64,000 nucleotides of DNA, from the NCBI RefSeq assembly GCF_000801105.2, contig NC_079518.1, forward strand, positions 18,642,800 to 18,706,799, given 5' to 3'. The notes beneath the pieces were generated by a model, which saw only the letters and a program-made list of their open reading frames with translations, made no database searches and was not told where the DNA came from. The position numbers were made by a program, and so were the translations under genes. This stretch comes from Raphanus sativus. Taxonomy: Eukaryota; Streptophyta; Magnoliopsida; Brassicales; Brassicaceae. Of the stretch, positions 1 through 11,221 are shown piece by piece. The number at the start of each line of letters is the position of its first letter. The first letter of the stretch is position 1.

Positions 1-237
1 GCACTCGTCCATCCTACTATTTTCAAGGGATTTATAAATCAAACAAGTTGATTAAGAGATGGATAAGTTATGAGAAAGTAAATTTCTAAAGAGAATGCAA
101 ACTGGCCGTGTGGCCCTCTTATTTGTTTGATGGCCGTGTGATCTTAATTGTGTAATAGCCGAATGGCATTGGTCACACAAGCCATATGGCTTATTGTTTA
201 CATACTGGCCGAGTGCCTTTTATTTCTTGGATAGCCA

Positions 238-966
238 ATGGCATCAGAAATTGTATGTACTAACACAAATCATTTTGATATGATTCAGATGTCGAGACTC
301 CATCACTCGGATTACCCAGCCCTTGATCTCAATGGAGACAATTACCTTGATTGGGCGATGAACACTTCAGCCGATTTAAAGTCTAAAGGACTTGGGAAGT
401 GTATCAAATACGGCAATGATACCCTTGCATATGAAAGGCGTAGAGCTGTTTTGATGATGAGAAAGCATCTCGTGAAGGATCTGTATGATGAGTGCAGTTA
501 CATCAACGATCCTTACGATCTCTGGTCGAGATTGAACACCATGTTCTTCGAGCCATTACTAGATGAGTCCATGAAAAAATGGAAGGCTCTGAGGTTTCAG
601 GATTATGAGTCCGTGGATGACTATCACTTTGATCTTATGAGAATCACCTATAGTCTTAAACTATGTGGTGAAGTGATAACAAACTATGACTTGTTAAGCA
701 AGACTCGTGACACGATCCATTCAAAGGAAGTGTTGTTATCACAGAAGGCTAAAGGTTTCACAACCTATTACGACCTTCTCTCATACCTTTCAGCTCTTGA
801 GGAAAAGAAGCAGAAAAGGAAAGTCAACCTCGACAAACTCGACTATGTTATGGAGATCAGTGCCGAGTATCAATGTGAGATGATATACGGTGATGCTGAA
901 GAAGCTAAGAAAAGAAAATTCGGGTGGACTCATATAGATGATGAGATTGGTTTATTCATTGAATAG
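238..966 (+). CDS. Copia gag polyprotein (UBN2 / gag-polypeptide type)
   Basis: The 242-residue open frame has the layout of plant Ty1/copia Gag: a GDNYLDW segment near residue 33, alternating helices with an LW/LNTMF region near residues 95-103, a W-K-A-LRFQDYESVDDY segment near 114-128, and a KLCGE motif near 140. Gag would form the cytoplasmic virus-like particle. The frame has no stop, although the pol region beside it does, which is unusual for an old copy. No CCHC zinc knuckle is visible at the C-terminus, and the frame ends soon after a lysine-rich stretch. The ATG at 238 is the first in frame. The family is clear; present-day expression is unknown. Confidence 0.75.
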   Translation: MASEIVCTNTNHFDMIQMSRLHHSDYPALDLNGDNYLDWAMNTSADLKSKGLGKCIKYGNDTLAYERRRAVLMMRKHLVKDLYDECSYINDPYDLWSRLNTMFFEPLLDESMKKWKALRFQDYESVDDYHFDLMRITYSLKLCGEVITNYDLLSKTRDTIHSKEVLLSQKAKGFTTYYDLLSYLSALEEKKQKRKVNLDKLDYVMEISAEYQCEMIYGDAEEAKKRKFGWTHIDDEIGLFIE

Positions 967-3900
967 AGAACCAAATGTGAGCCACGTCCAAGATGTTATT
1001 ATGGACTGGCCGGCTATTGTTTAAGCCTTTTGACATTCTGATTTCATACTTATGATTTGGTGTTTTGTTTTAAATATAATTTGTCATTCAAATTTCATAG
1101 CATTAATAAAAGTTTTTCTTTTATCTTGATTGATTTGCTTGAAAAATATTTTTTATTGACAAACGAGAATGAAAACTCGAGAAGAGTATGTCTAGATCAC
1201 CACGCCTAAGGCATGGCCTTAAGAGGCAGGAAATTTATCACCTAAAACTCATTGAGAAAGACCCAAAATCCCCACTGGCCATGGACAAGGATACCACAAT
1301 AACCGTGGTTGTAGATCCAATCATGGCCGAGGAGGGAGTAAAGGTTGAAGTGGCATTTTCAAGCCACCACAAAATGGTTTCAATAATAAACCAATGGGCA
1401 GAGCAAAGCAAAAGGAAATGTTTCTTTTAGCTTATGAAAATCGCCAAAGGCATACATATAAAAGAGGTCGAGACTACATTCTCCCTACTGATCTAATACT
1501 ATGCTAAGGATCAGTGTGATAAGGCATAAAAGCCTAGGTAACCAGTAAGGTTCACCAACGAATTTATACACTTTATGGCATGACCGATTAGCCATCCTGG
1601 TCTGAACTTGATTAATAAGGCACAAAGAGTTATCCCATAAGATCTCACGTTGTGAAACATGTACACAAGGGAAACTCAGTAGGCTTCATTGTTCCAAGCA
1701 ACACGAAAGTATAATCTGATCATGAGGATAGTGAGAACAAAACCCGTGATCATGACCAGACCACAAATTCGTGTATCATGGTCTAAAACCATGCTGACCG
1801 TCCAAGCATTACGTTTAAGTGAGGACAAACAAACGTACTTTATAGCATGTTCATTAAGGGGAGAATAAACACTCCGTGTGGTCCATGACCATACTATAAA
1901 ACCCGAACATGATAAGCCTGGCTGAAGGCCATAAGGCATTATAGCTTGGCCGTATAAGGCATAACCTATAAGGTTGAGACTTCAAAAGTCTATAAGCTTG
2001 GGTACACCACAAGAATACATGTATGAAAGATAAGATACATCAGGCCATATAAAGTGAGCATAGATATTCCCGTCTAAAGATGATAAAGGGTCATAATCCA
2101 GATATAGACCATCCTAAGAGTCTATGAATAAACCACCACATACCTATGTGCCATCTAGGATGGAATACCTCATCTAAGGATGAGATGAAAATCGGGAATA
2201 TATGTTGGATAAGAGAACATGATCTTTCTCCCACGAATTCAGAGAGACCATGAGCCAAACAAAGGTGATCATATTGTGGCCAAGGTACACGGATTACATA
2301 CAAGATGAATCCGACTATCCAACATCATGGAGAAAGCTATAAGCTGGTAAATAGAAAGTGAAAGTGGAATGGTTTTAACCATCCAAGTCTTGGCAAAGAT
2401 CCTCGGACCAGATATATATGTACTCGACGTCCATAAACAAAGAAAGAATGATAGCCAGACAGACCCGAAAAAATGACTAAGTCATACCAGCTTAGCACCA
2501 CTATATAAATGTCCTAGTAGAGACATAATCAAGTTGCTGTAGAAGTCTATACAAGATAGACAAGTATGTTCCATATATAAGGAACCTCGGATAGAAAGAG
2601 ATAAGGTGCTCATAATGATAGATCCGGGTTCATGAAAGAGAAACCATACTAGACAATGAGATAAGACCGGCCGGTCCTAAGGTACAGGTATCATACAATG
2701 TAGCCTTGCAAACTACAAAGTATTCAATGATCCTGATAATAATAAAATCTCAATCGATTGTATCATGTCTAGAACGCGATAGAACGCGATGGAACATTAT
2801 ATAAGGTGTCGACACATACACACACTAATAAGTGATAAAGAGAAAGCACTTGAGCATAAGAGATATGCGAGGATCACTAACCCACGTAAGAGTACTCATC
2901 ATAGAGAAATGAATGGGACGTGGAGTTATAGTAAAGAATGTATATGATGGGCGTATTGGCCAAATACATAAGATAGACGCCATCTAACCAGTGAACAGAT
3001 GAGTCTTGTGAGGAAAAGAAAATCGTGAGCTGTAGAACATGAAAGTACAGACAAGTGGTCGTACATGTTGCTACATAAAGCATTCAAAAGGAATAGCTTG
3101 ATCACACAAGGATACTCACAGGGACTAAGGAACAAGGAAATAAATTCCTAGGTGGTGAATGCTACTACCCAATATCGAAATTAATAAAGATTTGGACATC
3201 TAAGGAAGATGTAGTAGACATTGGATATATCACTGGATATAAAGGTAACATAAGATACCTTGAGAAATAAGAAAGAAGTTCTCATAGAACAACATCGTTC
3301 CTGCGTTGTTCATGGACTGAAATGCAGCTGCATGCGTGTATGTACACACAATATGATAAGACTAAGTGATGCTTAGTAGAAAGTTCTATAAGAACGTTTC
3401 TGATCAGTCCATATAGTAGTCAATATATTCCTTGTGTTTATACTTAAAGAAAGGATGATTAAGATGATTGATTCTTGGAAAGGCTATGAAGAGACTACGA
3501 TGATCTATAGTAGAGATCATTAGCCGTATATGAATGTTGGGATCTATGATCCAACGTACCAAGAATAGATTGATCAAATGGTCTGAGAATCCATCAGATT
3601 CACGACCAAAGGGAACCATACCGACTAGGATCATGTCCGACCTAGTTCGACCTTAATCATCATTGGTCCCGACCAATCCATCCCGTCCAGCTTGTTCCGA
3701 CCAGTTCCTCTAGGTCTTAAATCCGACCTAAACCATCCAAGTGAGAGGAACGTCCTATTGACCAAAAAGTGGCTTAGTTTTGATTAAACTTCAAACTATA
3801 ACACAATAGCCACTTCATGGACAGACCGTGGACATATACTAAAAGTTCATAAAGAGTTTTGGTCAAAGGATATGAATAAGATATATAGTGGACAAGAACA

Positions 3901-4066
3901 TAATCCGGATGGATTATGGATGATGTCATGATCCGGACAGATCATGGACATACAAAGACATTCATGGTCGAATTTATCTAAGAGAGATAAACCATATGAT
4001 CCGAATGGACCATGAATATCATGAAAGCATTTTGTTGATGCAGGTTACCAGTCCGATCCACACAGT
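967..4066. other. Internal copia region without recognisable pol
   Basis: This 3.1 kb has only short open frames. The longest sense-strand one near the gag end is 1188-1430 (80 aa), which I do not recognise. Protease DSG, integrase and RT YVDD-type motifs were looked for by eye and not found. Many short words recur, such as forms of GGCC(G)TATAAGGC and GACCATG. It may be the spacer of a large retrotransposon derivative, or a pol gene too decayed to read. Confidence 0.4.
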
Positions 4067-4525
4067 GCTAAGTCCCAAACCGGCTATGTTTTCACATATG
4101 GAGGCACGGGCATTTCATGGAGATCAGTCAAGCAGACTATATCAGCCACATCATCCAATCACTCGGATATATTGGCGATCCATGAAGCAAGCAGAGAGTG
4201 TGTCTGGTTGAGACTCATGACACACCATATTCGGACAGCATGTGGGATCACGGATGGTAAAGACGAGCCGACCGTTCTTTACGAAGACAATGCGGCCTGC
4301 ATAGCTCAGCTCAAAGATGGTTACATCAAGGGTGACAAGACTAAGCATGTTCTCCCCAAGTTCTTCTTCACCCACGATCTTCAGAAAGAAGGAGAGGTCA
4401 AGGTCCTCTAAGTCAGATCCAGCGAGAACTCAGCCGACCTCTTCACTTAGGCATTACCAACATGCACGCTCAGGAAGCTTATGCAGCAGATTGGTATGCG
4501 ATCACTGAGAAGCCTTCAGTGATAT
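4067..4525 (+). pseudogene. Copia RNase H domain remnant
   Basis: Read in the frame of TCC at 4073, the segment gives the usual C-terminal copia RNase H signature: SQTGYVFTYGGT, then ISWRS-KQT, ATSSNH, an HEASRECVWLR segment, a LYEDNAACIAQ segment and FFFTHDLQ. Two in-frame stops break it, TAA at 4409-4411 (where Gln is usual) and TAG at 4448-4450 (where Lys is usual). After them the normal ending ALPT...QQIGMR is still readable. RNase H would remove the RNA strand during reverse transcription. The domain is clear and it is non-functional. Confidence 0.85.
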
Positions 4526-4730
4526 TCACTTCAGGGGAAGTAATGCGGCTGTACTCTTTTTCCTATCCATGGCTTCCCGTTTTTACCACATTGGGTTTTT
4601 GGGTTTACCATGGAAAGGTTTTAACGAGGCAGTATTCCAAACGCATTACAAACTCTAGACGGTTATGGCATTACAATCTTGGTTTTTAACGAGATAGCAT
4701 CTTACACGCATAATGGACATCAAGGGGAAG

Positions 4731-4964
4731 TGTTATGAATATTGTGTGATGTCTATTATGGAATGTTCTAGATTTACTTGTTCCCTACTCCAAGTTACTT
4801 GGTCCCTACTCCAAGTTATTAGACTTTGTCTCCAAGTTATGTAATCCTATATAAGGAACTCATTACTCATGGAATAATAACAATTCATTCATCTCTAAGT
4901 CATACGATTCTCTCTCTCTCTTTAGTTCGATCTATTCTAAGACAAGAACACTAGGATTAGAACA
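4731..4964 (+). repeat. Copia 3' LTR
   Basis: The LTR starts TGTTATGAAT directly after the purine tract AAGGGGAAG and ends AGAACA. It is about 234 bp. It holds a TATA box (CTATATAAGG, about 4852-4861) that would drive element transcription, and a CT-rich stretch near 4910-4922. The following AATTC continues into the DEFL repeat unit, whose other copies read through the same point without an insertion. The partner LTR is outside the window. Confidence 0.8.
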
Positions 4965-6201
4965 AATTCACCATATAAGATATATAAATTTAAAATATCA
5001 AGATTACTAATGAAGCAAGTCTTCATATACTAATGGTAAATTCGATAATTATTTGGATAGCTAGAATATCAAGTTTTGTTAATTTGACATTTTCAGTGGG
5101 AAACCTTTTGATTCTCTTGTTTTAACCGACTCAATACAATTGGATTTGATATGTTAGATTTTTTAAAAGATAACATTTGCGAGTTTGGTTTTGATGGTAA
5201 ACTTTTCGTTGAAACACCATTTACTTTTCCTCAAAGAAACTATATACATTTTCTCTGTACTTCACATCAAAATATTAAATTGATTAGACAAACCATATAG
5301 TCAGCTTATTTTATTGTTAAAAGATATTTTTACTGCACCCATTTTTTTTTACTAATACATCTATCGCGTATAATTTTCAAAAATAAAATATGAAAATGAT
5401 TTATATAGGTGTTTTTCATGTCACTAATTACATATTATTATCTAATGTTTGTTACATATTTTAAATATCTTATTCTTAATGAAATATGTGTCGATATTAC
5501 AAAAGAAAATAATAATATCTTTGTTTGTGTAGAACAAATCAACCATAAATATATTGTAGTCTAAATATATTATGTATGACATATTTGTCTTATGTTAACC
5601 TGAAAATGGTTATAAGAAATTAAAACTTGAAATAAATACTCAAAATAAAATTATTTATTAGTGATATTGCAAATTAATGCATTTATTATACAACATTAAA
5701 AAATTAAAATATCTAAGATTCTACTGAACTAAAATAATAACATACATGTATAAAAAACCTAAGATGCCAAGTTTTTATTAAATAAACTATTGGATTATCC
5801 TTACATTAAATAAATGTATATTAAAAATAAATAATAATAATACAAATTAATTAATTTTGACTAAAACTAAGGTAATATTCAATCATAATAATAATCTAAA
5901 CCTATAACCAATTGACCTTGCAAAATCAGTAACAAATAACAAACTGTATATTAGATATTTTATATAAAGAAAAGAGAATAATATTTGAAACCAATGATAA
6001 AATAATATGATAAAGTATTATACGGTAAGGAATTTATTTTAATTTTATTTTGACTATAATCTAAGAAATTAAGCTCAAGGATATTTTAATGAAAAATTTC
6101 TTTTATGCATATTAAAGCTACTATATATATGTGTGTGTATATATATATATATACAATATAAATAAAAATAGAACACTAAAAATTAAGAAAGTTCATACAA
6201 A

Positions 6202-6273
6202 ATGGTCATCTCCAAAAACATATTAATTGCATTTGTTTTCACTATCTTCTTCATAGTATCTAAGTGTAGTTAA
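6202..6273 (+). pseudogene. Exon-1-only DEFL copy (orphan signal peptide)
   Basis: The frame encodes a 23-residue hydrophobic peptide of the DEFL signal-peptide type (starts MVISKN, ends FFIVSKCS) followed by TAA. It matches exon 1 of the full DEFL copies, but the splice donor and exon 2 are missing. Matching orphan copies occur near 34785, 36604 and 38394, where the start region is frameshifted. It could be made as a tiny secreted peptide; more likely it is a truncated duplicate. Confidence 0.6.
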
Positions 6274-6881
6274 TGTCACTAATTAAATATTTATTACCTA
6301 CTTTTTAATGTATATTTTAAATCTTATATTTATTATGAAATATGTGTTGATATTACATTAGCAATTAATAATATTTTTTGTGCAGAACAAAACAACCATA
6401 AACATATTGTAATCTAAATATATTATGCATGATGTATTTGGATTATGAAAAACCCCATATGCCAAGTTTTTGTTAAATAAACTTTTGGATTCGTCAAAAA
6501 CTAAATATATAAATTTTTTAAAAATATTTATTTTATAATATTAAATATATAATATAAATTAAATTTTTTGACTTAAACTAAGGAAATAATCTATAACCGA
6601 TAGAACTTGCACAATCAGAAACAAATAACAAATTATATATTGACAAGATATTTTCTATAAAAAAGAGAATAACATTTGAAATCAATGATGAAATATTATA
6701 AAGTAAGAATTTATTTTAATATTATTTTGACTATAATCCAAAAAAATTAAGTTCAAGGATATTTTGATGAAATTTTCCTTCTTCGTCAATGAAATATTCC
6801 TTTTATGAAAATTTATGTTATTATATATTTAACAATATAATCAAAATAGAACACTAAAAAATTAAGAAAAGTTCATACAAA

Positions 6882-7212
6882 ATGGCTATCTCCAAAAACA
6901 TATTGATAGCATTTGTTTTCACTATCTTCTTCATAGTATCTAATGTTCATTGCTACCCAGGTAATTAATTTCTCTTTACTTTTTACTTTTATTAATACTC
7001 ATATATTTATCTTTTTTATAACTGTCAACATTGCAATCATTTTGATTTTAAACAGACTTTGAAGTAAAACAAGACTACAAAAAATGCTACGACAATATTC
7101 CGTGTAAACCAAATGACTGAGCATGTGAGAACTTTTGTGCAGCTATGACCATTCAGTTAGTTAGCGATTGTAGTTCTGGAAAATGTTGTTGTAGATCAAA
7201 AAGGCCAAACTA
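6882..7212 (+). pseudogene. Defensin-like (DEFL) gene, copy 1, nonsense mutation
   Basis: Exon 1 (6882-6960) encodes a signal peptide starting MAISKNILIAF and ending just before the mature part. The GT at 6961 and the AG at 7054-7055 bound a short AT-rich intron. Exon 2 (7056-7212) encodes a small cysteine-rich domain with the C-x5-C-x6-C-x3-C spacing of secreted defensin-like peptides and a CCC cluster near the end. An in-frame TGA at 7118-7120 replaces the Gln codon (CAA) of the sister copies and cuts the product before the third mature cysteine. Gene model and lesion are both seen directly. Confidence 0.8.
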
Positions 7213-8412
7213 ACATTATTAGATAAATTTGAGTGATTTACACTTAGAGTCACATTATGACTTTACATATCATTATAGGTCACTTTCTACTACTTAGACA
7301 CTTTATTCTAACTATCTTCTTTCTCTTTCCTTCTTTACTAACTAAAGCATAACTATAATATAATTTTATAGGTCCCACTGCTTTCCTTCTTCTCATTCTC
7401 ATGTTCTTTATATTTTGTTTTATTTTTTTCTAGGCATTTGATTTTAGTAAAAACATGATTAAAATGAATAAAAAACAAATGGAAAAACACATTTAAATAG
7501 TAGAATATCAATAATCATAATTAAATAATTTTTCAGGGTGTATACAAACAAGCATGTACAACAATTTCATTGTATACAAACATTTAATATGTCTATCATA
7601 AAACATATGTACATATTCTTTCGTGTACAACAATCTCATTTTCAAATGGAATGTGTGTACATGAACATTGTTTACAGAAAATGTGTACATGTACATGTAC
7701 ATGGTTATATAGTGCTTGTCTAAATCCATAAGAACACTTCCTTTCCATCTTATACACATTGTACATGGTTATATACCTTGTGTAAGGTCACAAGAAATAT
7801 AATTGTTGGTATATAGACTTATAAATCCTTTGATCCCTTTTCTATATATTTTCACGTATGTACGGTCAAAAGAATATCCACATGTACACAAATGTTTACC
7901 TTCCTCATGTACAGCATTTTTACATTATCCACGAGTACACATTTGCGATATGCATATTACCTACATGGTCATTTACAAAAGAAAATATTTACACACATGT
8001 ACTATCTGTATCACCATCTTCTTGAGTGATGATGACTTTCACGTTCAACAAGAGAAAGAGACGATTACACACATGTACTATCTGTATCACAACTTCTCTT
8101 CCCATTCTCACTGCTTAATACTCTATATCATCCACAAAAATAAACCAAAAGAATTTATATATTACACAAACTTTTAAAGACTGCACTCAGTTTAAGAAAT
8201 CTAAAGATTATCCAAACATCTAACTTTCTCTCTACCTTAGCAACAAAACAAAATCTCGTCTTTATAAAGCTTACAGTTTTTCAAAGCTAATGAACAAGGA
8301 TTGATTCAAAGTTGGAACAATTCAAAAGTAAAACCAACACGCAAAATCAACCAGCTGAAGAAAGAATCAATAAATAAGTACAAAATCTAAACCTTTAAAT
8401 CTAGATGGAAAA

Positions 8413-8799
8413 TGAGACAGGAGACGTGACAGATAGATAGATAAGTTCCCGAGCTAGTAATCCTTCTTGCGGATTAGAAGAAAGGGGATTCAAAGAACCT
8501 AGAAGATGATAACTGGTGAAGAAGGATCAACTTAGAGATGCTAAGATCGTAGAAGATGAAGTTGCTTGCACAGAAAGTAATAAGGGATTTGGAAGATTTG
8601 TAAATTGTATTATTATTATTATTCAAAGCTCTGTGAAGGCTACGCCTTTTATAATAAAACAGAGAATCCTAATCTAATAACGTAAAAGATGATTATCGTA
8701 ACAAATCGATAATTATCCAAAGTTAAGGAAATATAAAGAAAACCAATTCTTAAAACGCTGAAGTCGGCGTAGATATTGCAGTGACATAATCCTGTCACA
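8413..8799 (-). repeat. Chromovirus 3' LTR
   Basis: 387 bp. Read on the minus strand it begins TGTGACAGGATTATG and ends CTGTCTCA. It differs from the 5' partner by one (GATA)-type and one (ATT)-type repeat step and a couple of substitutions, so insertion is recent. Confidence 0.92.
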
Positions 8800-8828
8800 A
8801 TACTCCCCCGTTGAGAACATACTTGTCC

Positions 8829-10832
8829 TCAAGTATGAAATCCTGGATACTTGGCAACAAAGTCCTGATAGAATTCCCAAGTAGCATCGTCAGGAGGATG
8901 TCCCTTCCACTGAACCTTCGTCACAGCCCTGTTATGGTGTTTGACCATCTTCTTCTCAAGGATTATTTCAGGTTCTTTAACTCTTACAATGTCCGTAAGG
9001 TACTGAGGCAGAACTGGTGGTGAGGTAGACGGATTAGGACAGAGCTTAAGTTGACTCACAGGAAAGACATTACGAGTTGAAGCATTGGGTGGAAGAAGAA
9101 GCTTGCGGTAAGGAACGGTGTGCTGTGTCTCTAGCGTGTCCAGCTCCTGAAGATGAAGTGAAGCAATCTGAGGTCCTGGTAACTTGAGTTTGTTGAGACT
9201 GCTTCCTGTGATTTCTTTGGGACTGTTTGGTGTAATACCTCTGAGAACATGTTTCAAACCGTTAAAGTTAAACTCCATTCGCAGGTTTAGAAAGTCCCAC
9301 AGAATTGGTCCCGAAGTAGATAGCCACTGAACACCAAGCACCAAGTCGCTGCATCCCAAAGGCAAGGTTCGTATTTCAGAACTAAACACGTATCCCTGCA
9401 TCTTCCAAGAAAATGTACTACACTTGTACTTAGTAATCAGTTCTCTACTTGCTGCGACGACTGGCGTTGGCTTGATTGGTATCAAAGTACACCCTAAGCC
9501 TTTAGCAATATCTACATCAAGAAAGTTATGAGTGCTGCCTAGGTCAATTAATATATTCAACTTCCGTTTACCGTACTGCCCCGGTAGACGCATACAGTTA
9601 AACGTCGGCGTTCCACTTAAGGCGTGTGCAGAGATAGTGGCGACCTTGTTGTATTGATCATCGAGAGTTGTTTCACGTATTTGTTCTTCTAGCGCAATTT
9701 CGGCGTCGAACTCTGTATCAGCTTCCAAGAACAAGAATTCAGCACGCCGGTGTTTGAGATGATGACCAGGTGTAAATGGCTCCTCACAAAACATGCATAA
9801 ACCCTTACGTTTTCTTTCTTGCATCTCTTCAAAAGAGATCCGTTTCTGTGGTGTATTAGAAAGTAGGGGTTCTTTGTTTTGATTCCCACCAGTGTAAGGT
9901 GTAGAAGGTGTTGAGGTGCTGTGTTGATTCTTGTTGGGTTGTGAAAATTTTGATCTTTGAGACGAGTTGTTGGACGTCCTCGTAGGTGTGTGCAACAAAG
10001 CGAGCTCGTGAAGTTTTGCTATTTTTGCAGCTTCAGGGACTGTAGTGACCTTGAATTGACGTACGTGAAGAGCGAGATGCTGGTTCATGTTTGTCAAAAA
10101 TATGCTCAAGGCATGATCTGGAGCAAGTGTGATCCTTGTCATAGCGGAATCAAACTTTTCCAGATACACATCAATGGTGTCGGTTCCTTGTTTCAAGCTA
10201 ACTAACTCCGATAAGGGATCATCGAAAAGCTCACTGAAACGTTCCGAGATTGCGGCAACGTATTCTGGCCACAGAGGGAACTGGTTGTAGCGGTTTGCGA
10301 TGTAGGAGTGATGCCATTGGAGAGCTTTGCCCGTCATGTGAAGAGAGGCGAGTCGAACCTTTAGTTCTGGTGGCGTGCTATCAATTGAGAAAAATTGTTC
10401 ACAGCGGTAAATCCATTCCCTGAGTTCCGAACCGTCGAACATTGGGAAGCCAATTTTCGTCAGCCGTGCTGATAAGCCGTGATGGTGGGGTGGGTTGTTG
10501 TTGGTATTATTGACGTTAGTGGTCATTGTCTTTGATGTGACCTGCTCTGGGTTGGGACGATCTGGTGGGTCCTTAGGTTGGGGAGTTCCTTCGGTGATCT
10601 CAGAAGTTTCTTCGGCTTGTTTCCCATCACGATGTGTAAAGGGATTAGTGTTGATAAACTTTTCTATGAGATCCTTGAGAGCATTGATTTCGTTGCGGAG
10701 TTCCTTGCGGATCTCTTCTGTTTGTTGGGTTTGTGATGAGCGTAGCTCGTCGATTTGTTTAGCCATGTCGTTTAAAGCGGTGGTAGCCCTTGTGTCCATG
10801 TTGGTCTTGAGGAGTTCTAGGTCTGATACCAA
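8829..10832 (-). CDS. Gag-protease-chromodomain fusion ORF of a deleted chromovirus
   Basis: One open frame of 667 codons. The likely start is the Met at codon 12 (about 10799), because the first codons overlap the primer binding site. In order it shows a helical, charged N-terminus (12-60), a retrotransposon Gag core (about 125-285), a zinc-knuckle-like C-x2-C...GH...H (about 346-361, with the third Cys replaced), an aspartic protease with the DLGSTHNF active site (about 430-437), then directly a chromodomain (about 612-660, with VQWKGH and ATWEF). Reverse transcriptase, RNase H and integrase are absent, and the join near residues 570-590 keeps frame. In the intact family these parts are separate regions of a Gag-Pol polyprotein and the chromodomain guides integration. 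Retaining the frame through the join suggests selection or very recent deletion. Confidence 0.88.
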   Translation of the reverse strand: MVSDLELLKTNMDTRATTALNDMAKQIDELRSSQTQQTEEIRKELRNEINALKDLIEKFINTNPFTHRDGKQAEETSEITEGTPQPKDPPDRPNPEQVTSKTMTTNVNNTNNNPPHHHGLSARLTKIGFPMFDGSELREWIYRCEQFFSIDSTPPELKVRLASLHMTGKALQWHHSYIANRYNQFPLWPEYVAAISERFSELFDDPLSELVSLKQGTDTIDVYLEKFDSAMTRITLAPDHALSIFLTNMNQHLALHVRQFKVTTVPEAAKIAKLHELALLHTPTRTSNNSSQRSKFSQPNKNQHSTSTPSTPYTGGNQNKEPLLSNTPQKRISFEEMQERKRKGLCMFCEEPFTPGHHLKHRRAEFLFLEADTEFDAEIALEEQIRETTLDDQYNKVATISAHALSGTPTFNCMRLPGQYGKRKLNILIDLGSTHNFLDVDIAKGLGCTLIPIKPTPVVAASRELITKYKCSTFSWKMQGYVFSSEIRTLPLGCSDLVLGVQWLSTSGPILWDFLNLRMEFNFNGLKHVLRGITPNSPKEITGSSLNKLKLPGPQIASLHLQELDTLETQHTVPYRKLLLPPNASTRNVFPVSQLKLCPNPSTSPPVLPQYLTDIVRVKEPEIILEKKMVKHHNRAVTKVQWKGHPPDDATWEFYQDFVAKYPGFHT

Positions 10833-11221
10833 TGAGACAGGAGACGTGACAGATAGATAGATAAGATAAGTTCCCGAGCTAGTAATCCTTCTTGCGGATT
10901 AGAAGAAAGGGGATTCAAAGAACCTAGAAGATGATCACTGGTGAAGAAGGATCAACTTAGAGATGCTAAGATCGTAGAAGATGAAGTTGCTTGCACAGAA
11001 AGTAATAAGGGATTTGGAAGATTTGTAAATTGTATTATTATTATTCAAAGCTCTGTGAAGGCTACGCCCTTTATAATAAAACAGAGAATCCTAATCTAAT
11101 AACGTAAAAGATGATTATCGTAACAAATCGATAATTATCCAAAGTTAAGGAAATATAAAGAAAACCAATTCTTAAAACGCTGAAGTCGGCGTAGATATTG
11201 CAGTGACATAATCCTGTCACA
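10833..11221 (-). repeat. Chromovirus 5' LTR
   Basis: 389 bp, partner of the LTR at 8413-8799. It is followed on the minus strand by the TGGTATCAGA primer binding site and flanked on the outside by the GAAAA target duplication. Confidence 0.92.

Larger units (their letters stand above)
1..4964 (+). mobile_element. Ty1/copia-type LTR retrotransposon, 3' part, degenerate or non-autonomous
   Basis: The segment runs from a copia gag reading frame (238-966) through about 3.1 kb without clear coding content to a copia RNase H remnant (4067-4525), a polypurine tract (AAGGGGAAG, 4722-4730) and a 3' LTR (4731-4964). The 5' LTR and primer binding site lie left of the window or are gone. Protease, integrase and reverse transcriptase were not found between gag and RNase H. 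The LTR end abuts the defensin-like repeat unit at AATTC, so the element inserted into that array. The order of parts is seen. Calling it non-autonomous is inference, because the middle could be a replaced or badly decayed pol. Confidence 0.75.
4965..7225 (+). repeat. DEFL tandem array, unit 1
   Basis: This is the left end of a repeat unit seen again at about 12363-14231 (split), 20427-20749, and three more times in 33445-38658. The unit is itself an old duplication. A first half (about 5400-6273) ends in an exon-1-only DEFL copy and a second half (about 6277-7212) ends in a full two-exon copy. Both halves share the anchor words ACCATAAA(C/T)ATATTGTA and ATGCCAAGTTTTT. The 5000-5400 part is specific to this copy. 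Confidence 0.75.
8413..11221 (-). mobile_element. Chromovirus-type gypsy retrotransposon, internally deleted, young
   Basis: The element is complete at both ends on the minus strand. The LTRs at 10833-11221 (5') and 8413-8799 (3') are nearly identical, differing by a few repeat-length changes and point changes. A 5-bp target duplication GAAAA lies at 8408-8412 and 11222-11226. A primer binding site matching initiator Met tRNA (TGGTATCAGA in reverse complement, 10822-10831) follows the 5' LTR, and a purine tract (reverse complement ACGGGGGAGTAT) precedes the 3' LTR. Only 2.0 kb lies between the LTRs, so reverse transcriptase, RNase H and most of integrase are missing. Movement would need enzymes supplied by another copy. 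Confidence 0.93.

Noticed and set aside
1676..3634. Several 60-90 codon minus-strand frames in the copia middle region
   Set aside because: No shared domain, no codon bias and no order. They look like chance frames in non-coding retrotransposon DNA.
7803..8177. 124-codon open frame
   Set aside because: Composition follows the TGTACA-rich repeat (many Tyr, Ile and His codons). No domain or start context, and antisense frames are equally open.
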